A stretch of DNA of 16,095 nucleotides from Commensalibacter sp963921845 (lineage in GTDB: Bacteria > Pseudomonadota > Alphaproteobacteria > Acetobacterales > Acetobacteraceae), in NCBI RefSeq assembly GCF_963921845.1, contig NZ_CAWUGZ010000013.1, forward strand, positions 1 through 16,095, written 5' to 3'. The position numbers and the translations under genes were made by a program. Numbering within the stretch: position 1 is the stretch's first letter; the number at the start of each line of letters is the position of its first letter. Of the stretch, positions 7,517-15,191 are shown one piece after another. The notes under the pieces were generated by a model. It ran no database searches. It had not been told where the DNA came from and worked only from the letters and a program-made list of their open reading frames with translations.

Positions 7517-8174
7517 TGGCTCGTAATATTTCCTTAATAAGATCCGCACATTTTTTTGGTTGGGTGTAAGGTAATAAATGAGTATTGTCGCTAAGCCATT
7601 GCACTTTTTGGTCTTTAAACGATTCTACTACCATAGGCTTTGACACTATAGGATCTCCCTCAGAAGTAATGACCGTTAATTTCCCCCCTATTTTTTTCAA
7701 CTTATCTCTCAGATCAAGTCCAATTAATAACTGCAAGCCAAAACGTAGCTGCTTTACATCTAATTGCTCTTCACTCGGCAAAACAAAGTTCTTATATCCG
7801 CATCGCCGATAAAATTCTTCAAGCACCTTAAGTGGCTCTCTTGTTATTTGATACAACATTTTTTCAAGAATTCTTTTGGGCACGCCTTCTTTAAAATCAT
7901 TTTTTTGAACAAAACAGAGAAAACTATTTATGCCAATATATCGATGAAATTGAGAGGGAAAATGATTTAACACATACATTAATCCCAAAGAGTGACCAAC
8001 AACAATATAATTGTGCTGATGTTCACCAAAATCCTCAAGCATTTTATGCGTTGTTTTCAAATTTTTAAAAAACCCAAGATCCAACAGATCAAATTGTTGT
8101 GGTTCAAAATAATTGATCAATGGCTTCCAAAACGCTTTAGAATATCCCCATCCATGAACAAAAAGTAGTTTCAT
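7509..8174 (-). CDS. Alpha/beta hydrolase, probable pimeloyl-ACP methyl ester esterase (BioH-like)
   Basis: This is a 221-residue alpha/beta-hydrolase. It shows an N-terminal HGWG oxyanion segment (7-10), nucleophile elbow GHSLG with Ser62, acid Asp174 in SEGDPIV and His199 in DNTHLLPY, a complete Ser-Asp-His triad in family order. No signal peptide or membrane helix is visible, so it should be cytoplasmic. Lying between bioF and bioC-bioD, with an 8-bp overlap into the latter, it is the natural candidate to cleave pimeloyl-ACP methyl ester and end the BioC-initiated chain. It is shorter than E. coli BioH (about 256 aa), and its elbow is GHSLG rather than GWSLGG, so BioH orthology is not certain; BioG-like or another isozyme class is possible. 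I chose ATG 8174; a TTG at 8189 would add 5 residues. No clear Shine-Dalgarno precedes it, suggesting coupling to bioF, which stops 11 bp upstream. Confidence 0.78.
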   Translation of the reverse strand: MKLLFVHGWGYSKAFWKPLINYFEPQQFDLLDLGFFKNLKTTHKMLEDFGEHQHNYIVVGHSLGLMYVLNHFPSQFHRYIGINSFLCFVQKNDFKEGVPKRILEKMLYQITREPLKVLEEFYRRCGYKNFVLPSEEQLDVKQLRFGLQLLIGLDLRDKLKKIGGKLTVITSEGDPIVSKPMVVESFKDQKVQWLSDNTHLLPYTQPKKCADLIKEILRANG

Positions 8175-8185
8175 CAGTATACCAA

Positions 8186-9370
8186 TCAATTTTGCTTTAG
8201 TTGTGGAAAAACATGCAACGATTTTTGTATCACATCCAACAAATGTTCTATCTCATGTTCTTGATGGGCTGCACTTAAAGTAAGACGTAATCGGGATGCA
8301 TTTTTTGCCACTGTTGGGTACCGTATAGGCGGTATCCATATCCCTTGATTTTTCAGATAAGCAGACCAATTCAAAGCCAATTTCGAATCATGAGTCATCA
8401 AAGGTATAATATAAGAATTACATGTTCCTGTTAATATTCCCATAGCATTTAAAGTTGTAAGAACTTTTTGAGAATAGTTTTTTAAAAGAATCCTTTTATG
8501 CTCCAGCAGCGGCATTGTTTCCAAAGCCCCAGCAATAGCTCCTATGACCGAGGGAGGTATGGCTGTGGTATGAATAAATCCAGAGCAAAAGTTAATTAAC
8601 CAATCACATAAACTTTTGGATCCAGCGACATAGGCACCGAAACCACCCCACGCCTTACTGAAAGTGCCCATAATTAAATCCGCATAACCAGGGGCCAGAC
8701 CTTTACCGTGCTTACCATATACCCCCGTAGCATGGGCATCATCAAGATAAAGAAAAGCTTTAAATTCATCAGAAATTTGACGTATAGTTGGTAAATCCAG
8801 TAGATCACCATCCATACTAAACAAGGTTTCTGTAACAATTAATCTTGACCCCTTTTCAGACTGAATAGATAGCAATCTATGCCGTAAATGGTCCATATCA
8901 TTATGTCGAAAACGTATTTGCTTGCTTTGGGCGAGTTTACATCCATAATGTAAACTCGCATGATTAAATTTATCGGTTATAACCCACACAGGTTTTGGTA
9001 AGTTTTCTAACAAACTGCTTAACACTGCAACATTGGCCTGCCAACCTGAAGCGAATATTAAAGTTGCTTCAGCGCCAAGATAATTTGCTAAGCCACGTTC
9101 TAATTCTGAATAACAATTGCTATTACCAGTAATTAATCTTGAAGCGGCATATCCTATCCCCCACTGATCAAGATAATGTTTACTTAACCGTTTAAGACGA
9201 GAATCGCAAGCCAATCCTAAATAATCATTAGTGGAAAAATTAACATATTGCTTACCGTTTAAAGTAAAATGCAACGTATCCTTCAATTGAAATTGTTGAA
9301 GTTGCCTTAAATTTTCACTGTCTTTTCTCTTAGACAAAGCGTAGTCAAAAAAATTATTAAAGTCATACAT
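8186..9370 (-). CDS. bioF: 8-amino-7-oxononanoate synthase
   Basis: A PLP enzyme that condenses pimeloyl-ACP with L-alanine to give 8-amino-7-oxononanoate (KAPA), the first committed step of biotin ring assembly. The 394 residues are full length for this alpha-oxoamine synthase family. Seen: VNFSTNDYLGLA (43-54), ASRLITGNSNCYSELE (76-91), FNHASL with His137 that stacks on the cofactor, LDDAHATGVYG (209-219) with the Asp/His pair, and the Schiff-base lysine Lys239 in GTFSKAWGGFGAYV. Close relatives such as 2-amino-3-ketobutyrate CoA ligase or ALA synthase are possible by fold, but the biotin neighbours settle the call. It is the first gene of the reverse-strand biotin operon and diverges from bioA across 75 bp. 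The start MYDFNNFFDYAL fits the family N-terminus. Confidence 0.95.
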   Translation of the reverse strand: MYDFNNFFDYALSKRKDSENLRQLQQFQLKDTLHFTLNGKQYVNFSTNDYLGLACDSRLKRLSKHYLDQWGIGYAASRLITGNSNCYSELERGLANYLGAEATLIFASGWQANVAVLSSLLENLPKPVWVITDKFNHASLHYGCKLAQSKQIRFRHNDMDHLRHRLLSIQSEKGSRLIVTETLFSMDGDLLDLPTIRQISDEFKAFLYLDDAHATGVYGKHGKGLAPGYADLIMGTFSKAWGGFGAYVAGSKSLCDWLINFCSGFIHTTAIPPSVIGAIAGALETMPLLEHKRILLKNYSQKVLTTLNAMGILTGTCNSYIIPLMTHDSKLALNWSAYLKNQGIWIPPIRYPTVAKNASRLRLTLSAAHQEHEIEHLLDVIQKSLHVFPQLKQN

Positions 9371-9445
9371 GCACTAACCTATTTAATAACTCTATAAAAT
9401 GACGTAAGTTTCGATGGTTTCAGTTTTTTAATAGCATTAATTATC
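9371..9445. promoter_or_regulatory. Divergent bioF/bioA control region
   Basis: Only 75 bp separate the divergent bioF and bioA starts, so both promoters and any biotin-responsive operator must lie here or in the gene ends. A TATAAAAT at 9393-9400 (forward) is a plausible -10 for bioA, without a clear -35. TCTATAA at 9391-9397 matches seven of the ten bases of the alphaproteobacterial BioR box TTATCTATAA, but the left half differs. I see no BirA-type long palindrome. Regulation is unresolved. Confidence 0.4.
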
Positions 9446-10696
9446 ATGAATGAAATAGAGTACAATTCCCTTTGGTTACCTTATACTCAAATGCAAACTG
9501 CCAATAAGCCACTAAAAGCGGCTAAAACTTTAGGCTCTCGTATTATTTTAGAGGATGGAAAAGAACTGGTTGATGGTATTGCTTCATGGTGGACAGCTTG
9601 CCATGGCTATAATCACCCTTATATCATTCAAAAAGCACAAAAACAGCTTGAGATAATGCCTCATATTATGTTTGGAGGTATTGTTCATCAACCTGCCTTG
9701 GAACTTTCTAAACGTTTATGCAACATTCTTCCAGGCGATTTGAATAAAGTTTTTTTTTCCGATTCTGGTTCGGTTTCGGTCGAAGTAGCTCTTAAAATTG
9801 CCGTCCAGTTTTGGATTAACCATAATAAAAAACAAAAAAATAAAATTCTTAGCTTTTTCGGAGGCTATCATGGCGATACCTTCGCTACAATGGCAATCTG
9901 TGACCCTATCGAAGGAATGCATAGCCTATTTAAAAACGTAATCACCAAGCAACCTGTTTTGCCTTTACCAGTACCTGCACACTCCAAAGCAGATTTTGAA
10001 AAATTTTTAGAAAAAAATCACAACAACCTAGCCGCAATCATTATTGAACCTTTGGTTCAAGGTGCTGGTGGGATGATCTTTCATACGCCTGAAACGTTGC
10101 AATATTTAAATAAACAATGCAAACGTTACGATTTATTATTTATATTAGATGAAATCTTCACCGGTTTTGGTCGTACAGGAAGTTTTTTTGCGTGCGACCA
10201 AGCGGATATCATTCCCGATATTATTACACTCTCCAAAGCGTTAACGGGTGGAACAATGGCACTTGCTGCCACCGTTACGAACGATTTAATTTATAACGCA
10301 TTTTTATCAACGCAATATGAAATGGCCCTCATGCATGGACCAACCTTTATGGGCAATCCATTAGGATGTGCTTGCGCAAATGCTTCGTTGGATGTGTTTG
10401 AACAATATTCATGGCGATCAAATGTAGAACAAATTCAATTTCAACTTGAAAAAGAACTTGCTCCTTGTCGCAACTTACCTCTTGTTAAAAACGTTCGTGT
10501 ATTGGGTGCAATTGGTGTGGTTGAACTTTATAAATTAAACGATCTTGAACAATTGAAACAGGAATTTATTAAGGCAAATGTCTGGATAAGGCCGTTTAGA
10601 ACTATTATTTATTTAACCCCCGCTTTTACTATTTCTCCAAAGGATTTATCATTACTCACCCACACGATTTATAATGTTTTAAAACATTGGCAATAA
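9446..10696 (+). CDS. bioA: Adenosylmethionine-8-amino-7-oxononanoate aminotransferase
   Basis: A class-III PLP aminotransferase that uses S-adenosylmethionine as amino donor to convert KAPA to 7,8-diaminopelargonic acid (DAPA), the BioD substrate. The 416 residues are complete. BioA-specific features include LWLPYTQM (9-16), where the Tyr contributes to the substrate pocket, and GIASWWTACHGYNHP (44-58). General class-III features are FSDSGSVSVEVALK (104-117), GGYHGDT (139-145), LDEIFTGFGRTG (234-245) with the cofactor-binding Asp235, and Schiff-base Lys264 in LSKALTGG. The ATG at 9446 gives the usual N-terminus; no convincing Shine-Dalgarno precedes it. It is transcribed away from the other biotin genes and converges on the lipoprotein gene with only 8 bp between stops and no obvious terminator. 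Confidence 0.96.
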   Translation: MNEIEYNSLWLPYTQMQTANKPLKAAKTLGSRIILEDGKELVDGIASWWTACHGYNHPYIIQKAQKQLEIMPHIMFGGIVHQPALELSKRLCNILPGDLNKVFFSDSGSVSVEVALKIAVQFWINHNKKQKNKILSFFGGYHGDTFATMAICDPIEGMHSLFKNVITKQPVLPLPVPAHSKADFEKFLEKNHNNLAAIIIEPLVQGAGGMIFHTPETLQYLNKQCKRYDLLFILDEIFTGFGRTGSFFACDQADIIPDIITLSKALTGGTMALAATVTNDLIYNAFLSTQYEMALMHGPTFMGNPLGCACANASLDVFEQYSWRSNVEQIQFQLEKELAPCRNLPLVKNVRVLGAIGVVELYKLNDLEQLKQEFIKANVWIRPFRTIIYLTPAFTISPKDLSLLTHTIYNVLKHWQ

Positions 10697-10704
10697 ATAA
10701 ATCC

Positions 10705-11325
10705 TTATCTTTTGTTAGATTTTCGAGTAGTTCCAGTTTTTGAACCAAGCTCTTTATCTTTTACAATTTTAACCATACCTTTTGGATCAATAACTGTACT
10801 CGTTCCGTCGCCATTTGAAATAACCACCGATTTGTCCTCTTCTTCATTTCTTTTTATATACTGAGGGGCACGATCTTCAATGTGGTCAGGTAAAACACCA
10901 TTCCCAAAATCCAGAACACCTTTTTTAATAAAACGTTTTTCACCAAAATCCATCTTTCCATTTTCAGGAAAATCAGATGGAAGCAATTTATCGGAACCTT
11001 GACCGTGGTTTACAACTTCGGTATCTGCGCCGGATGCTTTGCTATAGTCAGAAAGTGAGAAATCTTTTTCATCACTTGAAACATCACTTAGTGTTGGCAA
11101 AGCAGGCGGACGAGAAGGCCATATATTGCCTGTTTGTTGCAATATAGGAGCAGTATCCACAAATTTCCCTCTTGCTCTTAATAAATTTTCTGAATCTCCT
11201 TTGGGAGCATCTGGATTCGATCCAGATAAAGTAACGGTGTCGTCAAAAAATTTATCAAGCCCTGAACAACCGCTAAGTGTTAAAAATACTATCAAAGGCG
11301 CAGCAAACGCAGCCGAACTCCGCAT
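10705..11325 (-). CDS. Predicted lipoprotein of unknown function
   Basis: A 206-residue protein with a lipoprotein signal: basic start MRSS, hydrophobic stretch AAPLIVFLTL, and lipobox LSGC with the modified cysteine at position 20. It is therefore probably anchored in the outer or inner membrane facing the periplasm. The mature part is hydrophilic and poor in predicted core, with a segment GNIWPSRPPALPTLSDV (about 66-82) and a C-terminal segment with GDGTSTVIDPKG before a basic tail. Both recall uncharacterised lipoproteins of Rhodospirillales-like alphaproteobacteria, though I cannot assign a named family. BamF-like DUF3035 proteins were considered but not supported. The ATG follows GGAGA with good spacing. 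It lies downstream of pgsA (72-bp gap), perhaps in one unit with uvrC-pgsA. Confidence 0.75.
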   Translation of the reverse strand: MRSSAAFAAPLIVFLTLSGCSGLDKFFDDTVTLSGSNPDAPKGDSENLLRARGKFVDTAPILQQTGNIWPSRPPALPTLSDVSSDEKDFSLSDYSKASGADTEVVNHGQGSDKLLPSDFPENGKMDFGEKRFIKKGVLDFGNGVLPDHIEDRAPQYIKRNEEEDKSVVISNGDGTSTVIDPKGMVKIVKDKELGSKTGTTRKSNKR

Positions 11326-11397
11326 TGAGATTCTCCAAATAAAATACTATTACTACCTATGGGAAAGTGCTTTTACCGCTAAAACAGCTCAAAAAAA

Positions 11398-11991
11398 TTA
11401 CTTAACAAATGATGAATCTTTTCTATTATTTATAAATTTCATACCTATATTAAAATAACTCCATCCTGTAATAAGCGTTAACAGAGCGGATATCCATAAT
11501 AACATTGCTCCAATAAGTTCAACCGGTATCCAAGGCATCGCAAGTAATTTCGCACTGCTATTTCCTGCTAATAAAAAACCTATCGCAATCATTTGAAACA
11601 TTGTTTTCCACTTAGCTAATTTTGTAACCGGTAATCCAACATGTGATGAAGCTAAAAATTCTCTTAACCCACTGACCAGTATTTCCCGAAACAATATAAT
11701 CATTGCGGGTATCAATCCAGCATAAGGCAAATGATGGTAAGCTGCCATAGCAATTAATAGAATACCAATCAACAATTTATCTGCTATAGGATCGAGCATA
11801 CGTCCAATTTCCGAGAGTTGAGACCACGCTCTAGCTATTTTCCCATCTAAATAATCTGTGACTCCAGCAATAATAAATAAAATACACGCAGCTAAATCCG
11901 TTAATGGTCTATGTATCATAACCAAAATTGCCAATATAGGTATGACAATAATACGTGATAAAGTCAAACAATTGGGTAGGTTATAGAACAT
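11398..11991 (-). CDS. pgsA: CDP-diacylglycerol--glycerol-3-phosphate 3-phosphatidyltransferase
   Basis: An inner-membrane enzyme that makes phosphatidylglycerophosphate, the precursor of phosphatidylglycerol and cardiolipin. The 197 residues carry the CDP-alcohol phosphatidyltransferase signature D-G-x2-A-R-x8-G-x3-D-x3-D exactly: Asp49, Gly50, Ala53, Arg54, Gly63, Asp67, Asp71. The N-terminal LPNCLTLSRIIVIPIL is also family-typical. Several hydrophobic helices (about 10-26, 33-48, 72-90, 95-112, 130-146 and 155-178) fit a polytopic protein. The start is the first ATG in frame; no good Shine-Dalgarno is present. It sits 92 bp after uvrC on the same strand, the common uvrC-pgsA pairing in alphaproteobacteria. 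Other members such as phosphatidylserine synthase share the motif, but length and context favour PgsA. Confidence 0.93.
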   Translation of the reverse strand: MFYNLPNCLTLSRIIVIPILAILVMIHRPLTDLAACILFIIAGVTDYLDGKIARAWSQLSEIGRMLDPIADKLLIGILLIAMAAYHHLPYAGLIPAMIILFREILVSGLREFLASSHVGLPVTKLAKWKTMFQMIAIGFLLAGNSSAKLLAMPWIPVELIGAMLLWISALLTLITGWSYFNIGMKFINNRKDSSFVK

Positions 11992-12083
11992 GACATTATT
12001 TTCGAATTGTGAACAACAGCCTTTACACTTATAAACTCTTCTTTTTTTATATTCTATTTTTAGTTAAAACAACAATCAAAACT

Positions 12084-13949
12084 TTACATTTTTTTATTGT
12101 TCCAATCCGGGCGAAAAAACCCGTAAATGGTTTCTGCTAGAACCTTGCTTATTCCTGGAACAGATTCAATATCCGTAATACTCGCTTCTTTAACTCCTTT
12201 TGAAGAACCAAAATGATTTAATAGGGTACGTTTTCTATGGGTTCCTATCCCTGGTATATTGTCCAATTCCGAACGCTCAATTGATTTAACGCGACTGTTA
12301 CGATGGGTCGTAATTGCAAAACGGTGCGCTTCATCCCTTAAGCGTTGTAAGTAGTATAAGACAGGATCACGAGGAGGGAGCTGAAAAGGTTGACGATTTT
12401 TGGTAAAAAACCATTCTCTTCCTGAATTTCGTTCTCTACCCTTTGCAATACAAACTAGCTGTATGTTTTTTATTCCAAGTTCGTTTAAGATAGTTTCTAC
12501 AGCTGAAAACTGACCCGCCCCACCATCAATAAGTAAAATGTCAGGCCAATTTTCTTTTTCATTACCTTTTCGAAAACGCCTAAACAATACTTCTTTCATC
12601 ATACCCACATCATCTCCAGGGCTTATGGAGGATTTTATCATAAATTTACGATAAGCAGACTTAATAAATCCTTCTCTTCCAGCAACGATCATAACTCCGT
12701 AAGCATAAGAGCCCATAATATGACTGTTATCATAAACTTCTATTCGGTTAGGCAAGGTAGAAAGATTGAATAACTCTTTGATTTGTTTTAATAACGCAAT
12801 CTGAGATTGTGTTTCTGCTAGTTTACGTTCTAAAGCTCCTTTAGCATTCTCAATTGCATGATCAATTACCGCTTTCTTTTCTCCACGTTTTGGTATTGAA
12901 ATGGTCACTGAGTACCCTGCTTTGAGAGTTAAAGCTTCGCGTAATAAAGAACGTTCATTGGGCTCATTACTCAATAAAATCTGTTCAGCTGGAGATTTAT
13001 TATCATAAAATTGTCCCAAAAAGGCAGAAAGAATTTCTGCTGGCGACTGTTCCTCCGTATGAACAGGATAAAAGGCTCTATTACCGTTGTTTCTCCCACC
13101 TCTTATAAAAAAGACTTGTATACAACAAAGCGAACCAATCTGATAAAGAGCAAAAATATCCGCATTATAAAGAGAAGCAGGATTAATTACTCCACTGCTT
13201 TGAACATACGTGAATCCACGTATACGATCACGAAGGGCAGCTGCTTTTTCGTAATCAAGACAAGCTACAGCCTTTTCCATTTCAGAGATAAGCCGATCCT
13301 TTACCACAGTCATCTGACCCGATAAAAATGATTTCGCTTGATTAACCAATTGTAGATAATCTCCTTGAGCAATGCGATTATCACACGGACCTGAACAACG
13401 TTTAATTTGAAAAAGAAGGCAAGGACGCTTTCGAGAATTGAATACCGCATCGCTACAGGTTCGCAGTAAAAATAACTTTTGTAATAGCTCCAACGTTTGG
13501 TTAACCGCCCAACCCGAAGCAAATGGGCCCCAATATTCATTATCCTTATCAATTTTACCCCTATGTTTATCAATTCGAGGCCATTTTTCTTTAGTAACAA
13601 CTAACCAAGGATAGGTTTTGTCGTCTCTAAGTAAAATATTATATCTTGGCTTTAAACTTTTGATTAAATTTGCTTCTAACAAAAGCGCTTCTGCTTCAGT
13701 ATAAGTCGTTATAATCTCCATAGAGGCGGTTTGAGAGACCATTTTCTTTATACGCTCCGTAAGCGGTGCCAAACGCGTATAAGACGTCACTCTTTTTTTG
13801 AGATCCTTTGCTTTTCCTACGTATAAGACTTCTCCCGTGCGATTTACCATTCGGTAAACCCCCGCTCTTGAAGGCATTGTTTTAAGAGCCTCTTTTATGG
13901 CATTTATACCTTGGAGCGACTCTGGAGAATCAAGTTTTTTTTGATTCAT
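12084..13949 (-). CDS. uvrC: Excinuclease ABC subunit C
   Basis: UvrC makes the two incisions flanking a DNA lesion in nucleotide-excision repair, working with UvrA and UvrB. The 621-residue protein is full length. The domains run in order: GIY-YIG nuclease (GVYRMVNRTGEVLYVGKAK, about 30-48) for the 3' cut; four cysteines in RTCSDAVFNSRKRPC and KRCSGPC (about 169-195), the position of the iron-sulfur cluster described for UvrC; a UVR motif (CLDYEKAAALRDRI, about 236-249) that contacts UvrB; an RNase-H-like nuclease for the 5' cut, with EVYDNSH, LIDGGAGQ and DEAHRFAITTHR; and tandem helix-hairpin-helix motifs (IPGIG and VPGIS) that bind DNA. YDNSH in place of the enterobacterial FDISH is usual in alphaproteobacteria. 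It is transcribed away from the DnaA-box spacer and probably leads uvrC-pgsA. Confidence 0.97.
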   Translation of the reverse strand: MNQKKLDSPESLQGINAIKEALKTMPSRAGVYRMVNRTGEVLYVGKAKDLKKRVTSYTRLAPLTERIKKMVSQTASMEIITTYTEAEALLLEANLIKSLKPRYNILLRDDKTYPWLVVTKEKWPRIDKHRGKIDKDNEYWGPFASGWAVNQTLELLQKLFLLRTCSDAVFNSRKRPCLLFQIKRCSGPCDNRIAQGDYLQLVNQAKSFLSGQMTVVKDRLISEMEKAVACLDYEKAAALRDRIRGFTYVQSSGVINPASLYNADIFALYQIGSLCCIQVFFIRGGRNNGNRAFYPVHTEEQSPAEILSAFLGQFYDNKSPAEQILLSNEPNERSLLREALTLKAGYSVTISIPKRGEKKAVIDHAIENAKGALERKLAETQSQIALLKQIKELFNLSTLPNRIEVYDNSHIMGSYAYGVMIVAGREGFIKSAYRKFMIKSSISPGDDVGMMKEVLFRRFRKGNEKENWPDILLIDGGAGQFSAVETILNELGIKNIQLVCIAKGRERNSGREWFFTKNRQPFQLPPRDPVLYYLQRLRDEAHRFAITTHRNSRVKSIERSELDNIPGIGTHRKRTLLNHFGSSKGVKEASITDIESVPGISKVLAETIYGFFRPDWNNKKM

Positions 13950-14030
13950 TAATACTCTCTGTGTGCGTTTTTAAGCATTTCATCAGATATTGTTTATTTT
14001 CCAAGACTTAGATCAGTTCTCCACTGATCC

Positions 14031-14039
14031 TGTGGATAA
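14031..14039 (-). promoter_or_regulatory. Perfect DnaA box
   Basis: TGTGGATAA is the exact complement of the consensus TTATCCACA. I noticed no other perfect match while reading the window. It stands 82 bp upstream of the uvrC start and 2 bp after a GATC inverted repeat. It is either part of an origin or a DnaA regulatory site for uvrC. Confidence 0.55.
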
Positions 14040-14081
14040 CTCTATGGATTAATAGTGCAATTAAGGATTTTATAGGCTGTT

Positions 14082-14094
14082 TATCAAGCACTTA
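14082..14094 (+). promoter_or_regulatory. IHF-consensus site
   Basis: TATCAAGCACTTA fits WATCAANNNNTTR at every defined position. It begins 42 bp after the DnaA box, within the spacing at which IHF bends origin DNA in several proteobacteria. In AT-rich sequence such matches also arise by chance, so the support comes mainly from its neighbours. Confidence 0.35.
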
Positions 14095-14353
14095 ACATGA
14101 TTTGCCTAAAAAATAGTCATTGTTATTAAGTTATTGATTATAAAAGATTTTATTTTTTATTAACATTTCTTAAACCTCATTTCAAGGTACAAATATACTT
14201 AAAAAGTCTGTGTCAAGCTTAATAGTGGACAAAATTAAAAATAGTAATTTACTAGGGTATTTATGAAACCTATTTCGTCATTTTCTCTAGGATGATAAAC
14301 CCTTATTTTATGATTAAGCCGTAAAAAGTATATTTAAGAAAGCACCATTGATT

Positions 14354-15148
14354 ATGAAGATTATGAGTTGGAATATTAATTCATTACGTTTACGATTACC
14401 TTTGTTAACTACCTTATTAGCTCGTAACAGACCAGAAATAATATGTTTACAAGAAACTAAAGTCCAAGACACATTATTTCCTGGTAACGATTTAAAAACT
14501 TTAGGGTATAAACATTTGTGTTACAAAGGAATGAAAAGTTATAATGGGGTTTGTATTTTATCAACCTTACCGTTTGAAATCCCTTCATTTAATCATCGTT
14601 GGTGTGGTAAAGACGATTGTAGACACATCATGATACGTTTCGAGTATCAAAAAAACTATTTCCATCTCCATAATTTTTACGTACCTGCTGGCGGTGACGT
14701 GCCCGATCCTCAATTAAACCCAAAATTTAAGCATAAGCTTAATTTTATTGATGAAGCAACCGAATGGTTCAAGCTTAACCCTCAAGAAAATACTATTCTT
14801 GTGGGTGATCTTAACATTGCTCCTTTAGAGCATGATGTGTGGAATCATAAACAATTATTAAACGTCGTTAGCCATACCCCTATTGAAACTAATAAACTCT
14901 TAAATTGGATGAATACAGGTTTTACCGACGCTGTAAGAACATGTATTTTACCTCCAGAAAAAATTTATACGTGGTGGTCCTATCGCAACAGAGATTGGGA
15001 AAAATCTAATAGAGGACGACGATTGGATCATCTATGGATCAGCAATAATTTGAAACCCTCTCTTAAAGCCGTAGAAATTTACAAAGAAGTCAGAAATTGG
15101 GAAAGGCCTTCAGATCATGTCCCTATTACGTTAGAAATAGATTTGTAA
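14354..15148 (+). CDS. xth: Exodeoxyribonuclease III (AP endonuclease, ExoIII family)
   Basis: A base-excision-repair nuclease that cuts 5' to abasic sites and trims damaged 3' ends. I chose ATG 14354 (264 aa; MKIMSWNINS), which matches the family start; an in-frame TTG six bases upstream is less likely. Motifs in this numbering: WNINS with Asn7, LQETK with Glu34 (metal ligand), NFYVPAGGD with Tyr109, GDLNIAP with Asp152 and Asn154, RRLDHLWIS with Asp225, and SDHVPITLEI with the catalytic Asp254-His255 pair. The complete set implies an active enzyme. It resembles the ExoIII/ExoA subgroup common in alphaproteobacteria. It diverges from uvrC and converges with the response-regulator gene 43 bp away, with no clear terminator between them. 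Confidence 0.95.
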   Translation: MKIMSWNINSLRLRLPLLTTLLARNRPEIICLQETKVQDTLFPGNDLKTLGYKHLCYKGMKSYNGVCILSTLPFEIPSFNHRWCGKDDCRHIMIRFEYQKNYFHLHNFYVPAGGDVPDPQLNPKFKHKLNFIDEATEWFKLNPQENTILVGDLNIAPLEHDVWNHKQLLNVVSHTPIETNKLLNWMNTGFTDAVRTCILPPEKIYTWWSYRNRDWEKSNRGRRLDHLWISNNLKPSLKAVEIYKEVRNWERPSDHVPITLEIDL

Positions 15149-15191
15149 CTTGATAATAAAGACCCCATAATTATTAGATAATCAAAATTTG

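Larger units (their letters stand above)
13950..14353. other. AT-rich divergent spacer with oriC-like elements
   Basis: About 400 bp lie between divergent uvrC and xth with no credible reading frame or RNA gene. The part near uvrC holds a 7-bp inverted repeat GATCAGT-TCTCC-ACTGATC (14011-14029), then a perfect DnaA box, a weaker box TATGGATTA (14043-14051, two mismatches), and a perfect IHF-consensus site. Next comes a strongly AT-rich tract at about 14101-14180 that could unwind. TTAA repeats at 14160-14173 are spaced 6 rather than the 7 of a CtrA box. The layout recalls chromosomal origins. It could equally be an ordinary promoter region for both repair genes with DnaA-linked control. Confidence 0.4.

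Noticed and set aside
11126..11458. 110-codon forward frame across the lipoprotein start
   Set aside because: It is antisense to a convincing lipoprotein signal and the end of pgsA. Its composition looks like reverse-complement coding sequence.
13310..13600. 96-codon reverse-strand frame inside uvrC
   Set aside because: It overlaps uvrC entirely in another frame, and its translation is a shadow of the Cys-rich segment. No independent start signal or family resemblance.
14160..14173. CtrA box TTAA...TTAA in the uvrC-xth spacer
   Set aside because: The half-sites are separated by 6 bases instead of 7, and TTAA is common in this AT-rich DNA.
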